A DNA stretch of 64,000 bases from Streptomyces pseudovenezuelae. Its GTDB lineage: Bacteria; Actinomycetota; Actinomycetes; Streptomycetales; Streptomycetaceae. A model generated the notes under the pieces. The model had not been told where the DNA came from and did not search any database. It saw nothing but the letters and a program-made list of their open reading frames with translations. Location: the NCBI RefSeq assembly GCF_001513955.1, contig NZ_KQ948150.1, forward strand, positions 248,001-312,000. Direction: 5' to 3'. Made by a program: the position numbers and the translations under genes. The number at the start of each line of letters is the position of its first letter. Positions within the stretch are counted from its first letter, which is position 1. Of the stretch, positions 16,447 through 25,697 are shown one piece after another.

Positions 16447-18066
16447 ATGAGACGACTTCTGACTGTCCTCGCGGCCGGTGTGCCGCTGGCCGCGGCGGTG
16501 TATCTGCCGACCGCCTCGGCGCAGACCAAGGACACCTCCGCCGCCACCCGGGCCGCCTGCTCGGCGCCGTCCGTGAAGGCCCCGGCCGGCACCCAGGTGG
16601 AGTCCGTGACTGCGGCAGCCCACGAGGGCGGCACCATCGCCGGTACCGGGATCCTCGGCGGCTCCGTCTCCGGTGTGCCGGCCTACTGCGAGGTCACGGT
16701 CACCCTCACCCACCCCGGTGACAACGACCACGCCAAGGTGCGGACCTGGCTGCCCGTCACCGGCTGGAACGGCCGTTTCCAGGGTCTCGGCGGCGCCGCC
16801 TACCTCGCCGGCGACAACAACGTCGGCCTGGGCACCGCGGTCAAGAGCGGCTACGCCGCCGTCAGCACCGACGCCGGTGTCGGCGACGCCCTCGACACGA
16901 GCTGGGCGCTGAACAGCGAAGGCCGGGTCGACACGGCCCTGTTGGAGAACTTCGCCTCCCGCTCCCAGCACGAGGCGGCGGTCGTCGGCAAGGAGGTCGT
17001 CGACGCGGTCTACGGCAAGCGTCCCGCGTACTCCTACTTCACCGGCTGCTCCACCGGTGGACGCCAGGGCTACATGGAGGCCCAGCGCCATCCCGACGAC
17101 TACGACGGCATCCTCGCCGACGCCCCCGCCGTCAACTGGGACGAGTTCGAGGTCGCCACCCTGTGGCCGCAGGTCGTCATGAACAACGAGAAGACCTACC
17201 CGTCCCAGTGTGAGTTCACCGCCTTCACCAATGCCGCCGTCAACGCCTGCGACTCCCTCGACGGTGTCAAGGACGGCCTGGTCAACGACGCCTCCCGGTG
17301 CGACTTCGACCCGCGCCGCCTCATCGGCACCAAGGTCCTGTGCCAGGGCGAGGAGCTGACCATCACAGCGGCCGACGCCACCGTCGTACGCAAGATCTGG
17401 GACGGTCCGCGCACCACCTCCGGCAAGAAGCTCTGGTACGGCGTCCCGGTCGGCGCCGACATCTGGGCCCTGGCCGCGCACACGGACCCCGACGCCGAAG
17501 GGAACGTCGTCGGTTCGCCCTTCCCGGTACCGGCCGCCTGGCTCAAGCTCTGGGTGGCGAAGGACCCGTCCCTCGACCTCTCCCACATCACCTACAGCCG
17601 GTTCACGCAGTTGTTCAAGCAGTCCCAGGCCGAGTACGACAAGGTCATCGGCACCGACGACCCGGACCTGTCGGGCTTCCGCGACTCCGGCGGCAAGCTG
17701 CTGACCTGGCACGGCGAAGCCGACCAGTACATCCCCACGCAGGGCACCGTGCAGTACCGCCAGAAGGTCGAGCGGGAACTGGGCGGCACCAGGAAGGTCG
17801 ACGACTTCTACCGTCTCTTCCTCGCCCCGGGCACCAACCACTGCGGTCTCAACGGCCTCGACGGCTCGACGGACGGGCTCGCCGCGCTGACCGCCTGGGT
17901 CGAGCACGGCAAGGCGCCGAGGACCCTGCCGGCCACCCTGGTCGACGGCCAGGGCCAGAACGTCTCCCGCGACCTGTGCAGCTACCCGCAGGTCTCCCGC
18001 TACCGGGGACACGGCGACCCGGCTGTCGCCTCCAGCTTCAAGTGCGTCTCCCCGTCCCGGCACTGA
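16447..18066 (+). CDS. Secreted tannase/feruloyl esterase family hydrolase
   Basis: A 539-residue exported esterase. A signal peptide (MRRLLTVLAAGVPLAAAVYL, cleavage near ASA-Q) precedes the mature protein. The catalytic Ser lies in GCSTGGRQG, Asp in HGEADQYIP and His in GTNHCG. The Cys directly before the Ser and the Cys directly after the His give the CS-D-HC arrangement known in tannases and feruloyl esterases, where they form a disulfide. Substrates would be ester-linked plant phenolics such as ferulate or gallate esters, though related proteins with other esters are known. Later starts are excluded by the signal peptide; upstream in-frame codons lack one. Confidence 0.83.
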   Translation: MRRLLTVLAAGVPLAAAVYLPTASAQTKDTSAATRAACSAPSVKAPAGTQVESVTAAAHEGGTIAGTGILGGSVSGVPAYCEVTVTLTHPGDNDHAKVRTWLPVTGWNGRFQGLGGAAYLAGDNNVGLGTAVKSGYAAVSTDAGVGDALDTSWALNSEGRVDTALLENFASRSQHEAAVVGKEVVDAVYGKRPAYSYFTGCSTGGRQGYMEAQRHPDDYDGILADAPAVNWDEFEVATLWPQVVMNNEKTYPSQCEFTAFTNAAVNACDSLDGVKDGLVNDASRCDFDPRRLIGTKVLCQGEELTITAADATVVRKIWDGPRTTSGKKLWYGVPVGADIWALAAHTDPDAEGNVVGSPFPVPAAWLKLWVAKDPSLDLSHITYSRFTQLFKQSQAEYDKVIGTDDPDLSGFRDSGGKLLTWHGEADQYIPTQGTVQYRQKVERELGGTRKVDDFYRLFLAPGTNHCGLNGLDGSTDGLAALTAWVEHGKAPRTLPATLVDGQGQNVSRDLCSYPQVSRYRGHGDPAVASSFKCVSPSRH

Positions 18067-18110
18067 CCGGGCGGACGACGACCGACTGACCTGAGAAAGG
18101 CCGAACCATC

Positions 18111-18701
18111 ATGAGCACCCACACATCGACCCCCGCGCCCGCGACAGCCACGGACGAACGCTCTTCTCTGCTGAGGCTGTACCTGAGCCGCGGTGTGCTG
18201 GCCCTGGCCTGGGCCCTGGCGTTCGCCGGAGCCCACGAGGACGTCGACGCCGTGGCGATCACACTCCTGGTCGTCTACCCGCTGATCGATGCCGTGTCCT
18301 CGCTGGTTGACCACCGGGCCACCCCGAGCGGTTCCGAGCGCCGGGTCATGGCGTTCAACGGGGCGCTCAGCACGCTCGCCGCCCTCGCGATCGGCGTCGC
18401 CGGTGCCGGGGGTGTGGCGCCTGTGCTCCACGTGTTCGGCGCCTGGGCGGTCGTCTCCGGAGCCGCCCAGGTGTTCGTCGGACTGCGGCGGCGCGGTCCC
18501 GAACTGGGCAAGCAGTGGCCGACCCTGATCTCGGGCGGACTGTCCTTCCTCGTCGGCATCACCTACAACATCCAGGCCGCGGGCGCCGATCCCTCGCTCG
18601 ACGTGCTGTCGGTGTACGCCACGGGCGGCGGCGTGTGGTTCATCCTCCAGGCGCTGCTCCTGGGCTTGAAGTCCCGCCAGCTGCGCGCCCGGACCACGTG
18701 A
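18111..18701 (+). CDS. DUF308/HdeD-like membrane protein
   Basis: A 196-residue integral membrane protein with about six hydrophobic segments starting near residue 25 (YLSRGVLALAWALAFAGA) and ending at about 187. The pattern of paired helices with ITLLVVYPLIDAVSSLVDHR resembles the DUF308/HdeD group, whose role is poorly known (acid stress in Escherichia coli HdeD). A short hydrophilic Ser/Thr-rich head precedes the first helix. It lies 44 bases after the esterase gene, with GAGAAAGG before its ATG, and a strong terminator follows, so it may be the last gene of that transcript. Confidence 0.65.
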   Translation: MSTHTSTPAPATATDERSSLLRLYLSRGVLALAWALAFAGAHEDVDAVAITLLVVYPLIDAVSSLVDHRATPSGSERRVMAFNGALSTLAALAIGVAGAGGVAPVLHVFGAWAVVSGAAQVFVGLRRRGPELGKQWPTLISGGLSFLVGITYNIQAAGADPSLDVLSVYATGGGVWFILQALLLGLKSRQLRARTT

Positions 18702-18717
18702 CCCGCTGACACCACGC

Positions 18718-18754
18718 ACATCGCCCCGCGGCCTTCGAGGCCGCGGGGCGATGT
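18718..18754 (+). terminator. Strong GC-rich terminator
   Basis: Bases 18718-18734 pair perfectly with 18738-18754 around a three-base loop (17-bp stem), directly after the DUF308-like gene. Confidence 0.75.
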
Positions 18755-18979
18755 TGCGTGTGCGCCCGTCGCCGCCGGACCGGAAGCGTGTGGGAGCGGT
18801 TGATGTCACCGGAGCACGTCGACCGTCTGGGCACAGCGCACAACGTGGGTGTCGGCGCAGGGACTTGGCCGCCGGCTCGTATCCCTCGACCGGCGGCTTC
18901 GTGGACATCAGATCAGCGAGCCCGGAGGGAGGGAGCCCATGCGGGCAGACTCAAGGGAGCGGATCGGCCGACGCGGACA

Positions 18980-19020
18980 CGACTGAAGGGGCACGCGCAC
19001 CGCGCGTGCCCCTTCAGTCG
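18980..19020 (-). terminator. Terminator of the Bax-inhibitor-like gene
   Basis: Bases 18980-18998 pair perfectly with 19002-19020 around a three-base loop, a 19-bp stem ending ten bases from the minus-strand stop codon. The roughly 225 bases between this and the previous terminator show no gene. Confidence 0.75.
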
Positions 19021-19029
19021 CGGGGGAAC

Positions 19030-19884
19030 TCAGTTGTCGCTGTTGAAAATGGTCAGCACTCGCAGCACTTCCAGGTAGATCCACACCAGCGTCAGGGTGA
19101 GACCGAACGCGGCCAGCCACGCCTCCTCGCGCGGAGCGCCATAGGCGACGGCGTCCTCGACCTGCTTGAAATCCATCGCGAGGAAGGCCGCACCGAGCAG
19201 GATTCCCACGACACCGAAGAGGAGTCCGAGACCGCCGCTGTGGAAGCCGAGGCCGCTGCCCGCGCCGAAGGCGGAGAAGAGCAGGTCGGCGACGAGCAGC
19301 AGGAGAAAGCCGGTCGCGGCGGCCGCGACGAACCCGGTGAACCGCCGGGTCACCCTGATCCACCGCATCCGGTACGCCAGGAGCACACCCGCGGCCACCG
19401 CGAAGGTGCCGAGCACCGCCTGCATCACCACACCTGCCGCGATGTACGTCGAGATCGTGCTGGAGAGCACACCGAGGAAGACGCCCTCCAGTGCCGCGTA
19501 CCCGAGGATCAGCGCCGGAGACGGGGTCCGCTTGAACGACTGGACCAGTGACAGGACGAAGGCGACGAGAGCCGCGCCCATCGCGATGCCGTACGAGCGG
19601 CCGAGGTTCGCCTCCTCGACGGGAAGCAGAAGCCACGACAGTACGGCCGTCAGGACCACGATTCCGAGCGTCGTTGCGGTGCGGACGATGACGTCGTCCA
19701 TGGTCACCGCGCTTCCGCCGGCCCGCGGTGCGATGTCCGGGCCGGGGGCGTAGGGGTTGGTCGTGTGGTCGTCCGTCGGCGCGCCTCCGAGCGCCGCACC
19801 CACCGGGCGCCGTGCATGGGCGTCGTTGGGGCCCGCGTCACGGGCGGCGCCCCAGCGCGAGAAGACGGGGTTGCTGGTCTTCAC
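19030..19884 (-). CDS. Bax inhibitor-1/YccA family membrane protein
   Basis: A 284-residue protein with a hydrophilic N-terminal tail of about 62 residues containing TTNPYAPGP, then seven hydrophobic segments. GYAALEGVFLGVLSSTISTY and FKQVEDAVAYGAPREEAWLA are recognisable family segments, the latter with the Asp residues thought to form the pH-sensing pair of BsYetJ-type calcium-leak proteins. The GTG at 19884 is preceded by an excellent GAGGAGGA site. A longer open frame upstream has no such site. The exact role in actinomycetes is unknown. Confidence 0.85.
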   Translation of the reverse strand: MKTSNPVFSRWGAARDAGPNDAHARRPVGAALGGAPTDDHTTNPYAPGPDIAPRAGGSAVTMDDVIVRTATTLGIVVLTAVLSWLLLPVEEANLGRSYGIAMGAALVAFVLSLVQSFKRTPSPALILGYAALEGVFLGVLSSTISTYIAAGVVMQAVLGTFAVAAGVLLAYRMRWIRVTRRFTGFVAAAATGFLLLLVADLLFSAFGAGSGLGFHSGGLGLLFGVVGILLGAAFLAMDFKQVEDAVAYGAPREEAWLAAFGLTLTLVWIYLEVLRVLTIFNSDN

Positions 19885-20036
19885 GTCATTCCTCCTCGTC
19901 CGCCGCACGGTCGCGGCCTGTGGCAAAGCGTGGTCATCGAGCGGCCCGGTGTGGCATACGTGTGGCAGCGGGAGGCGACGACCGGACCGGCGACGACCCC
20001 AGACCCGGTCGCGATCGGCGCGCGGCCGTGCGGTGG

Positions 20037-20504
20037 TCATTCGGACGACGTCACCGGACCGTCGAGAAGCTGCCTGAGGAATCCGTCCCAGTTCAGGCCG
20101 TCCATCTCCGCCTCGGCCGAGGTGATCCGGTAGGTCGCGTCCAGCCACTGCGCCAGCGGTGCCGCGGGAACCTCGAACAAGGCCTCCACCTCCTCCGATT
20201 CGAGGAGCAGCCAGGACGAGGGCCGCTCCCTGGGCAGCGCGGGCCACATCCGTACGTCGCCACAGCCGCTCATCGCCGTCAGGCCACGGTGCAGGAGCTC
20301 GCGCCCGAAGCGCCGGACGAGGCTCGGCCCGCGCTCCGCCAGGAACTCGACCGTGATCACCGCGGGCATGTCCGCGTCGAAGTGGAACGCGGCACGTACC
20401 GGCAGCGGGGTGAACTCGTCGAGCATCTGATCGAGGTCCAGGAGGAGCGGAAGTACGGGCTGGGGTGTCGAGGGTGCCTTCAGGGATGGCTGATCGCGGT
20501 GCAT
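20037..20504 (-). CDS. SsgA-like (SALP) sporulation/cell-division family protein
   Basis: A 155-residue protein with the SsgA-family fold signature: FTPLPVRAAFHFDADMPAVI near the start, FGRELLHRGL, then GDVRMWPAL and the tail WLDATYRITSAEAE. SsgA-like proteins are unique to morphologically complex actinomycetes and help localise septum and peptidoglycan machinery during sporulation. This is a divergent paralogue with an extended N-terminus, so its stage of action is not predictable. A good ribosome site (GGAGGGA) precedes the ATG. Confidence 0.78.
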   Translation of the reverse strand: MHRDQPSLKAPSTPQPVLPLLLDLDQMLDEFTPLPVRAAFHFDADMPAVITVEFLAERGPSLVRRFGRELLHRGLTAMSGCGDVRMWPALPRERPSSWLLLESEEVEALFEVPAAPLAQWLDATYRITSAEAEMDGLNWDGFLRQLLDGPVTSSE

Positions 20505-20773
20505 GGCGGGAGTTCCCTCCGTAGGACGAGTCTGCGTGTTCCACTCTTCGCCGGGAACGCCACCCGCACATCGGTCAGTTGACGGTCGGGCTCCGTCGCC
20601 GCCGAGGTCGTGGCAGCACCCCGGCGGTCGCCGTTCGACCGTGGAAGACGTCGCAGGCGACCGCGCTGACGTAAGTCATCGACGGCGCCCCGCGGCCCCC
20701 GCCCGCGGCCCGCAGCGTCGTTCCGGGCGCACCGGCGGCTCAGGCGTTGAGGTGCTGAGGCCCGGCGGGTCGC

Positions 20774-21274
20774 TCAGGGGGCCGGTGTGGCGGCCGGGTC
20801 GATACGGATCGTCGCGGCCCGTGCCTCCGGGCTCGCGACGCGGGCTTCGGCGACCGAGCCGTACTTGGTGCGGAAAGCGGCGTCGAGCCCGGCGCGACGC
20901 TCGAGGCCGTCGGTCGTGAGGAGGACGTCATGGCGGACGGTCCCGACCCGGATCGTTCCGTGGCCGTGCTTCCGGGCCGCCCGGTACCAGCGGGAGCCCA
21001 CTCCTCGGTAGGCGCGGACATACAGTTCGCCGGCTACGACGACCATGCCGACCTCCACCCCGGGATGATCCGTGTCCCCGGCCGTAAGGACGAGGGAGTA
21101 GGTCTCGGAGAAGAGGGTCTGGTCCTCGGGTGTCCAGGTGGCGACTTCCTCGCGGCGCAGTGCGGTGACCCGGCGTGTGGTGTCTGTTGGGGGCAGGCCG
21201 CGTTCCTGGGGGTCCAGTTGTGCCCGGCGGGCCCGCAGAAAGGCACCGAGGTGGGAGCCGGGTGTGGGTTTCAT
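20774..21274 (-). CDS. Truncated HTH domain fused to DUF2255 domain
   Basis: A 166-residue protein made of two unrelated pieces. Residues 1-42 (HLGAFLRARRAQLDP, then RRVTALRREEVA) match the start of XRE/MmyB-type regulators, but break off at LRREEVA before the second half of the helix-turn-helix. From residue about 43 (TWTPEDQTLF) to the end it matches DUF2255, a small family with deazaflavin-reductase-like strands (ELYVRAYRGVGSRWYRAA). The ATG begins the HTH piece; upstream codons are poor. Either a genuine fusion whose N-terminus no longer binds DNA, or a deletion that joined two neighbouring genes. Confidence 0.7.
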   Translation of the reverse strand: MKPTPGSHLGAFLRARRAQLDPQERGLPPTDTTRRVTALRREEVATWTPEDQTLFSETYSLVLTAGDTDHPGVEVGMVVVAGELYVRAYRGVGSRWYRAARKHGHGTIRVGTVRHDVLLTTDGLERRAGLDAAFRTKYGSVAEARVASPEARAATIRIDPAATPAP

Positions 21275-21450
21275 GCTTTCCAGTGTCATGCGACCGGGCC
21301 CGGCGCGACACAGGTGTGAGGGGGCAGGTTCCTTCCCAGGCAGAGACCTGCCTCTCCCGCGGACGCGACGGACGGCGGATGGTGGATGTGTGCCCGGCGG
21401 AGACCGGGTGTTTCCGGTTTCGTCCCTCACGTCCTTCAGGAGTGTTTCCC

Positions 21451-22371
21451 GTGGCCATGACCCGCGTCAGCTTCGACAGCGCCGGCATCGAGATCGCCGC
21501 ACACCTCTACACACCCGACAGCCCGGCGGTCGGCCCCCGTCCGGCGCTGGTGGTCGGCCACCCCGGGACCGGGGTGAAGGAACAGACCTCCGGCACCTAC
21601 GCGGAGCTGATGGCCGACCGCGGATTCGTCACCCTCGCCTTCGACGCCGCCCACCAGGGCGAGTCCGGAGGTCTGCCGCGCGGCCTGGAGGACCCCGCGC
21701 AGCGCATCGAGGACTTCAAGGCCGCGGTCTCCTTTCTCACCACCCGCGAGGAGGTGGATCCCGCACGCATCGGTCTGCTCGGCATCTGTGCCTCCGGCGG
21801 CTACTCACTGGCCGCCACGGGCGGGGACCATCGCGTCAAGGCCGTCGCCACGGTCTGCACCGCCGAGCCCGCCCGCCAGTTCCGCTTCGGTGCCGACGGC
21901 TCCCAGGACCCGGCCGTCTTCCAGGCCCTCCTCGACGCCGCCGCGCAGGCCCGCTCCCGCGCCGCCCGGGGGGAGGACCCCGGCGTGCTGACGATGTTCC
22001 CCGGCACCGCGGAGGAGGCGGGCGCCCTGGGCGGCGAGCACGGCGTCGAGGGCTGGGAGTACTACTGCGGCCCGCGCGGCCACCACGAGCGCTCCGCGAA
22101 GTTCCTCACCTGGGACAGCGTCGACAAGATGGCCTCCAGCGACGTCTTCCGCGCCGTCCCCCTCATCGGCCCCCGCCCCATGCTGCAGATCATCGGCGAG
22201 CGAGCGGTGACCGCCTGGATGGCGATCGAGGCCCACCAGGCTGCCACCGGCCCCAAGGAGCTCCACCGCATCCCCGGCGCCAGCCACGTTGACCTGTACG
22301 ACAAGCGCGAGTACATCGACCAGGCCGTCGACAAGCTCGCCGACTACTTCACCACGCACCTCGACAAGTGA
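21451..22371 (+). CDS. Alpha/beta hydrolase, dienelactone-hydrolase-like
   Basis: A 306-residue cytoplasmic alpha/beta hydrolase. The oxyanion region is VVGHPGTGVKEQ, the nucleophile elbow reads LLGICASGGYSL, and the C-terminal His is in IPGASHVDLYD. In the elbow the residue at the nucleophile position is Cys (G-I-C-A-S), as in dienelactone hydrolases (GYCLGG), rather than the usual Ser. The substrate is unknown. The GTG at 21451 follows AGGAG by eight bases and is preferred; the ATG two codons later is an alternative. It is divergent from the HTH-DUF2255 gene. Confidence 0.8.
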   Translation: MAMTRVSFDSAGIEIAAHLYTPDSPAVGPRPALVVGHPGTGVKEQTSGTYAELMADRGFVTLAFDAAHQGESGGLPRGLEDPAQRIEDFKAAVSFLTTREEVDPARIGLLGICASGGYSLAATGGDHRVKAVATVCTAEPARQFRFGADGSQDPAVFQALLDAAAQARSRAARGEDPGVLTMFPGTAEEAGALGGEHGVEGWEYYCGPRGHHERSAKFLTWDSVDKMASSDVFRAVPLIGPRPMLQIIGERAVTAWMAIEAHQAATGPKELHRIPGASHVDLYDKREYIDQAVDKLADYFTTHLDK

Positions 22372-22398
22372 CCTCCCGAGGCCGCGGGACAGCGGCAC

Positions 22399-22442
22399 AT
22401 GGGGGAGGGGCCGACAGCACACGCTGTCGGCCCCTCCCCCAT
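22399..22442. terminator. Bidirectional terminator
   Basis: A perfect 20-bp stem (22399-22418 with 22423-22442) and four-base loop sits between the stop codons of two convergent genes and can serve both. Confidence 0.8.
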
Positions 22443-22453
22443 ATGTGAGCAGG

Positions 22454-22879
22454 TCACTTCGCCTGGAGCGGTCCCGCGAAGGACTTGCGCAACGACCCGG
22501 CGGCCAGAGGCAGAAGGGAGGCCAGCATCCTGCCCTTGACCGTGCTCGGTGCCCGCGTCAGCTCGACGTCGACCCGGGTGCCGTCGCCCTCGGGGGCCAT
22601 CCGGAAGACCCACCCGCCGCCGGCTCCGAAGAGCTTGGAGTCCAGCGTCGTGATGGTGACCGTGTCACCGGCGGGCTCCCACTCGTAGTGCGCCCGCTCC
22701 CACGCGGCCGCGGTCCCCTCGGTGACCTCGGCCCAGGTGTCACCGAGGTCGTGGACCTCGAAGTGGTCGGCGTCGATCGAGGGCCAGACCTCGGCCCGGG
22801 AGGGACCGAAGTCGGTCAGCACTCCCAGCACGTCCTTGGGGCCGAGCTGGGAGACGAGGTGGAAGCGTACGACTGCCAT
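22454..22879 (-). CDS. SRPBCC (START-like) family protein
   Basis: A 141-residue protein starting MAVVRFHLVSQ with the helix-grip fold pattern of the SRPBCC superfamily. It has alternating strands (DHFEVHDLGDTWAEVTEG, HYEWEPAGDTVTITTLDS), a GGGWVFRMAPEGDGTRVDVE hairpin and a long C-terminal helix. Members bind hydrophobic ligands, or act as polyketide cyclases or heat-shock-related factors. No catalytic residues are evident. The ATG at 22879 follows GGTGAGGA; a longer upstream frame is not supported. Transcribed alone. Confidence 0.75.
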   Translation of the reverse strand: MAVVRFHLVSQLGPKDVLGVLTDFGPSRAEVWPSIDADHFEVHDLGDTWAEVTEGTAAAWERAHYEWEPAGDTVTITTLDSKLFGAGGGWVFRMAPEGDGTRVDVELTRAPSTVKGRMLASLLPLAAGSLRKSFAGPLQAK

Positions 22880-23012
22880 GGGGATGTCCTCACCGAGAAG
22901 TAACCGTTCTGAGTGGTGACGCGAGATTCCCACACGGTCGCGTCACCAGTCAAGGTGGTAACTCTTCCGGTCGAGCCGGAGGACTCGTTCCAGGCGTCGG
23001 GACGGTGCGCCC

Positions 23013-25355
23013 TCACAGCGCGAGGAGCTGCCAGTCCTGGTTGGCGCCGTCGGTCGTGGGCCACTGGATGACGGGGGCGCTGTCCGCCGTGGAGGCGTCC
23101 TTGACGTCGGCGCACCAGCCGGTGCGGACGTTGACGAGGCGGTAGTAGCCGCCGGTGACGGAGGGAACCAGCTTCCACCACTGGTTGTCGCCGCCGGCGT
23201 CGGTCGCCTGCTCCAGGGGAGCACCCTGGGTGGAGCCGCCGGGACTTTCGAGCAGCTTGCCGCTCTTGACGCCGGACAGCCGGTAGGAGCCGTCGGCGTT
23301 CGGCAGCAGCTTCCACTGCTGGTTGGTGCCGGCGGTCCAGAGGTACTGGATGATGTCGGCGCCGTCGGCGGTGGACGCGTCCTTGACGTCCAGCACCTTG
23401 CCGCTCTTGCGGTTGACCAGCTTGAAGGTGCCCAGATCCGCCGCGAAGGGCCGGTCGTAGACCTCAAGGTTGCGGAGGGACGCCCACATGCCGGTCGGCG
23501 TGCCGGTGACGGTGACGCGCACATACCGTGCCTGGGTACGGAACTGGCTGACCTGGACCTGGCTTGTGCTGGTGGTGGCGGTGCGGTCGGCGAGGAGGGT
23601 CCAGGTGGTGTTGTCCGTGGAGCCCTCGATCCTGTACCGGTAGGTGGCGTTGTCGTTCTCCCAGGCGAGGCGGGTGCCGGTCAGGGAGCGGGTGGAGCCC
23701 AGGTCGACCTTGAGCCAGTGGCCGGCGCTGCCGTCGGCCGCGCACCAGCGGGTCGCGGTGGAACCGTCGACGGCCATGGCCGCGGTGTTGCCCTTGGATG
23801 CCTCTTGGCTGCTGGCTGTCGCCGTCTTGCCGGCGGCGATGTCGGTCGGCTGCACGGAGCGGTCGAGCGTGACGCCGACGACGCTGTCCTCGGGGATGCG
23901 GGTGCGGTCGACACCGCTGATCGCCACCCTGCCGTCCGCGCCGACGGTGTACGGGAGGTCCGTACCCGCGGCGACGTCGAACACGCGGGTGACCTGCGCG
24001 TCTCCGATGGACGGGGTGGTGAGGCCGGTACCGCTGTAGCCCGGCAGCAGATGGACGTAGAAGGTGTTGTCCTTGTACGTGAAGCCGTACTGGCCGTCCA
24101 CCGGCTCCCACGGTCCGCCGCGCGTGCCGTACACGGCCTGGCCGCAGCTGGACAGGAACGAGCCGACCCGGCGCACCACGGCCGCCTGGTCGGCGGGGAC
24201 CACCCCGGTGCGGTCGGGGCCGACATTGAGCAGACAGACCATGTTGCGCACCCAGGAGTTGACCAGGATGCTCATGATGGTGCCGAAGCTCATCACGGGC
24301 GCGCCCGCCTTGTAGCCCCAGGAACCGCAGATGGTGAAGTTCTTCTCCGTCAGGCGTCCGGTCCGCATGGCACCGGAGGGGATCGCGCCGCCTTCCTCGC
24401 TGGTGTAGTCGCCCACCCAGCCGGAGCGCGGGTTGACCACGATGTCGGGTTGGTGCTTGCGCACCAGGCCCATCACGCCGAGCGGGCCGCCGGTGGCGGA
24501 GTCGGTCTCGCTGTAGGCGGCGTCCACCGGCCACTGGTTGGCGCTGTCGCGGAGCCTGCCGGGCTCCCAGAAGAAGCCGGCGTCCGCGTCCGAGCCGTGC
24601 TGGCCCAGCCAGCCGCCGTCCCAGTAGATGTCGTCGATCTTGCCGTACTGCGTCATCAGCTCCTTGACCTGCTGGTACACCTCGTTCTTCATGATCCGCG
24701 CGTTCTCCTTGTGCGCGGGATCGGTGGTGTAGCCCCAGGTGTTGGGCAGGCAGTTCGTACCGCTGACGTCGTAGTAGCCGGGGTAACGCCAGCTCATCGG
24801 GGAGAAGTAGAGGCCCACCTTGAGCCCGGCGTCGCGTACGGCGGTGACGTACTCGCCGACCAGGTCCCGCTGCATCGGGGCCTGCCCCGCGTGGAAGGCG
24901 TTGGGGTGCGTGGAGGGCCACAGGGCGAAGCCCTCGTGATGACGGGTCGTCAGGACCGTGTATTTCGCACCCATGTCCTTCGCCAACTGGGCCCAGTCGG
25001 CCGGACGGTAGGCGTCGGCGGTGAACTGCTCGCCGGTCGCGTCGGTGAAGTACTTCCTGTAGTTCGCCGGCGTCACGGCGGAGTTCTCCATGTACCACTC
25101 GCCCTTGGCCGGGCCGGAGTAGACGCCCCAGTGGATGAACATGCCGAGCTTGGCGTCCTGCAGCCACCGGATCTTCTCGTCGGACTGCTGCTCTATGCCC
25201 AGGTCGGTCTTCGGGATCCGGAGCGGGGCAAGGGGCAGCGGCTGGGGGGAGGTGGCGGCGTACGCGGGTGTCGCCAGCGTCGGCGAGACGGCCGCGACGA
25301 CCGTCATGGCGGCCATGCCGGTCAGTACTCTGCGGCGACTGATCGGTTCGGGCAA
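23013..25355 (-). CDS. Secreted GH29 alpha-L-fucosidase with discoidin and ricin-type (CBM13) modules
   Basis: A roughly 780-residue exported enzyme with a Tat signal (SRRRVLTGMAAMTVVAAV, cleavage near AYA-A). The GH29 domain covers about residues 45-480: KLGMFIHWGVYSGPAKGEWY and TRHHEGFALWPS are characteristic, and the nucleophile is the Asp in IYWDGGW. An F5/8C (CBM32-like) domain follows, then a beta-trefoil lectin with repeated QQWKLLPNADGSYRL units. It would release L-fucose from plant or host glycans outside the cell. The TTG start at 25355 has AGGAGAG six bases before it; a GTG seven codons upstream (25376) lacks a site. Divergent from the GH43 gene. Confidence 0.85.
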   Translation of the reverse strand: MPEPISRRRVLTGMAAMTVVAAVSPTLATPAYAATSPQPLPLAPLRIPKTDLGIEQQSDEKIRWLQDAKLGMFIHWGVYSGPAKGEWYMENSAVTPANYRKYFTDATGEQFTADAYRPADWAQLAKDMGAKYTVLTTRHHEGFALWPSTHPNAFHAGQAPMQRDLVGEYVTAVRDAGLKVGLYFSPMSWRYPGYYDVSGTNCLPNTWGYTTDPAHKENARIMKNEVYQQVKELMTQYGKIDDIYWDGGWLGQHGSDADAGFFWEPGRLRDSANQWPVDAAYSETDSATGGPLGVMGLVRKHQPDIVVNPRSGWVGDYTSEEGGAIPSGAMRTGRLTEKNFTICGSWGYKAGAPVMSFGTIMSILVNSWVRNMVCLLNVGPDRTGVVPADQAAVVRRVGSFLSSCGQAVYGTRGGPWEPVDGQYGFTYKDNTFYVHLLPGYSGTGLTTPSIGDAQVTRVFDVAAGTDLPYTVGADGRVAISGVDRTRIPEDSVVGVTLDRSVQPTDIAAGKTATASSQEASKGNTAAMAVDGSTATRWCAADGSAGHWLKVDLGSTRSLTGTRLAWENDNATYRYRIEGSTDNTTWTLLADRTATTSTSQVQVSQFRTQARYVRVTVTGTPTGMWASLRNLEVYDRPFAADLGTFKLVNRKSGKVLDVKDASTADGADIIQYLWTAGTNQQWKLLPNADGSYRLSGVKSGKLLESPGGSTQGAPLEQATDAGGDNQWWKLVPSVTGGYYRLVNVRTGWCADVKDASTADSAPVIQWPTTDGANQDWQLLAL

Positions 25356-25376
25356 GGTTCTCTCCTGACTGTGCAC

Positions 25377-25697
25377 AGAACAGCACGTGGGGGATGCCGC
25401 TCAGATGGACGCGGAGCAGGCCGACGCGCGCCGAGGTGGTGGAGCACATGGCGCCGCGTGGGCGAACAACATCGGATGAATTAGCGCGCATCGTTGGGGC
25501 TCTTGTCCAGGGCTGGGGCAGAACTACCTTCAATAGCGGCTGGTTTCGCCGGATTGCCTTCAAGTGCGGGCAAGGGACATGGGATGTATGTGTCTTGCGG
25601 TAACTCTTGACGAGTGCACGCCTGGTACCTACTGTCCTCCCGCAGATCAACAGATTCCAACAATCCAGAAACTTCTCGCTCTGGGAGTCGAGTGCCG
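25377..25697. promoter_or_regulatory. Divergent promoter region between fucosidase and GH43 genes
   Basis: The gap contains the start signals for both secreted hydrolases. It is less GC-rich than the flanks, especially 25470-25680. I could not assign -10/-35 pairs with confidence and found no clear copy of the CGAACCGGTTCG palindrome seen near 30.1 kb. No coding sequence is supported. Confidence 0.4.
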
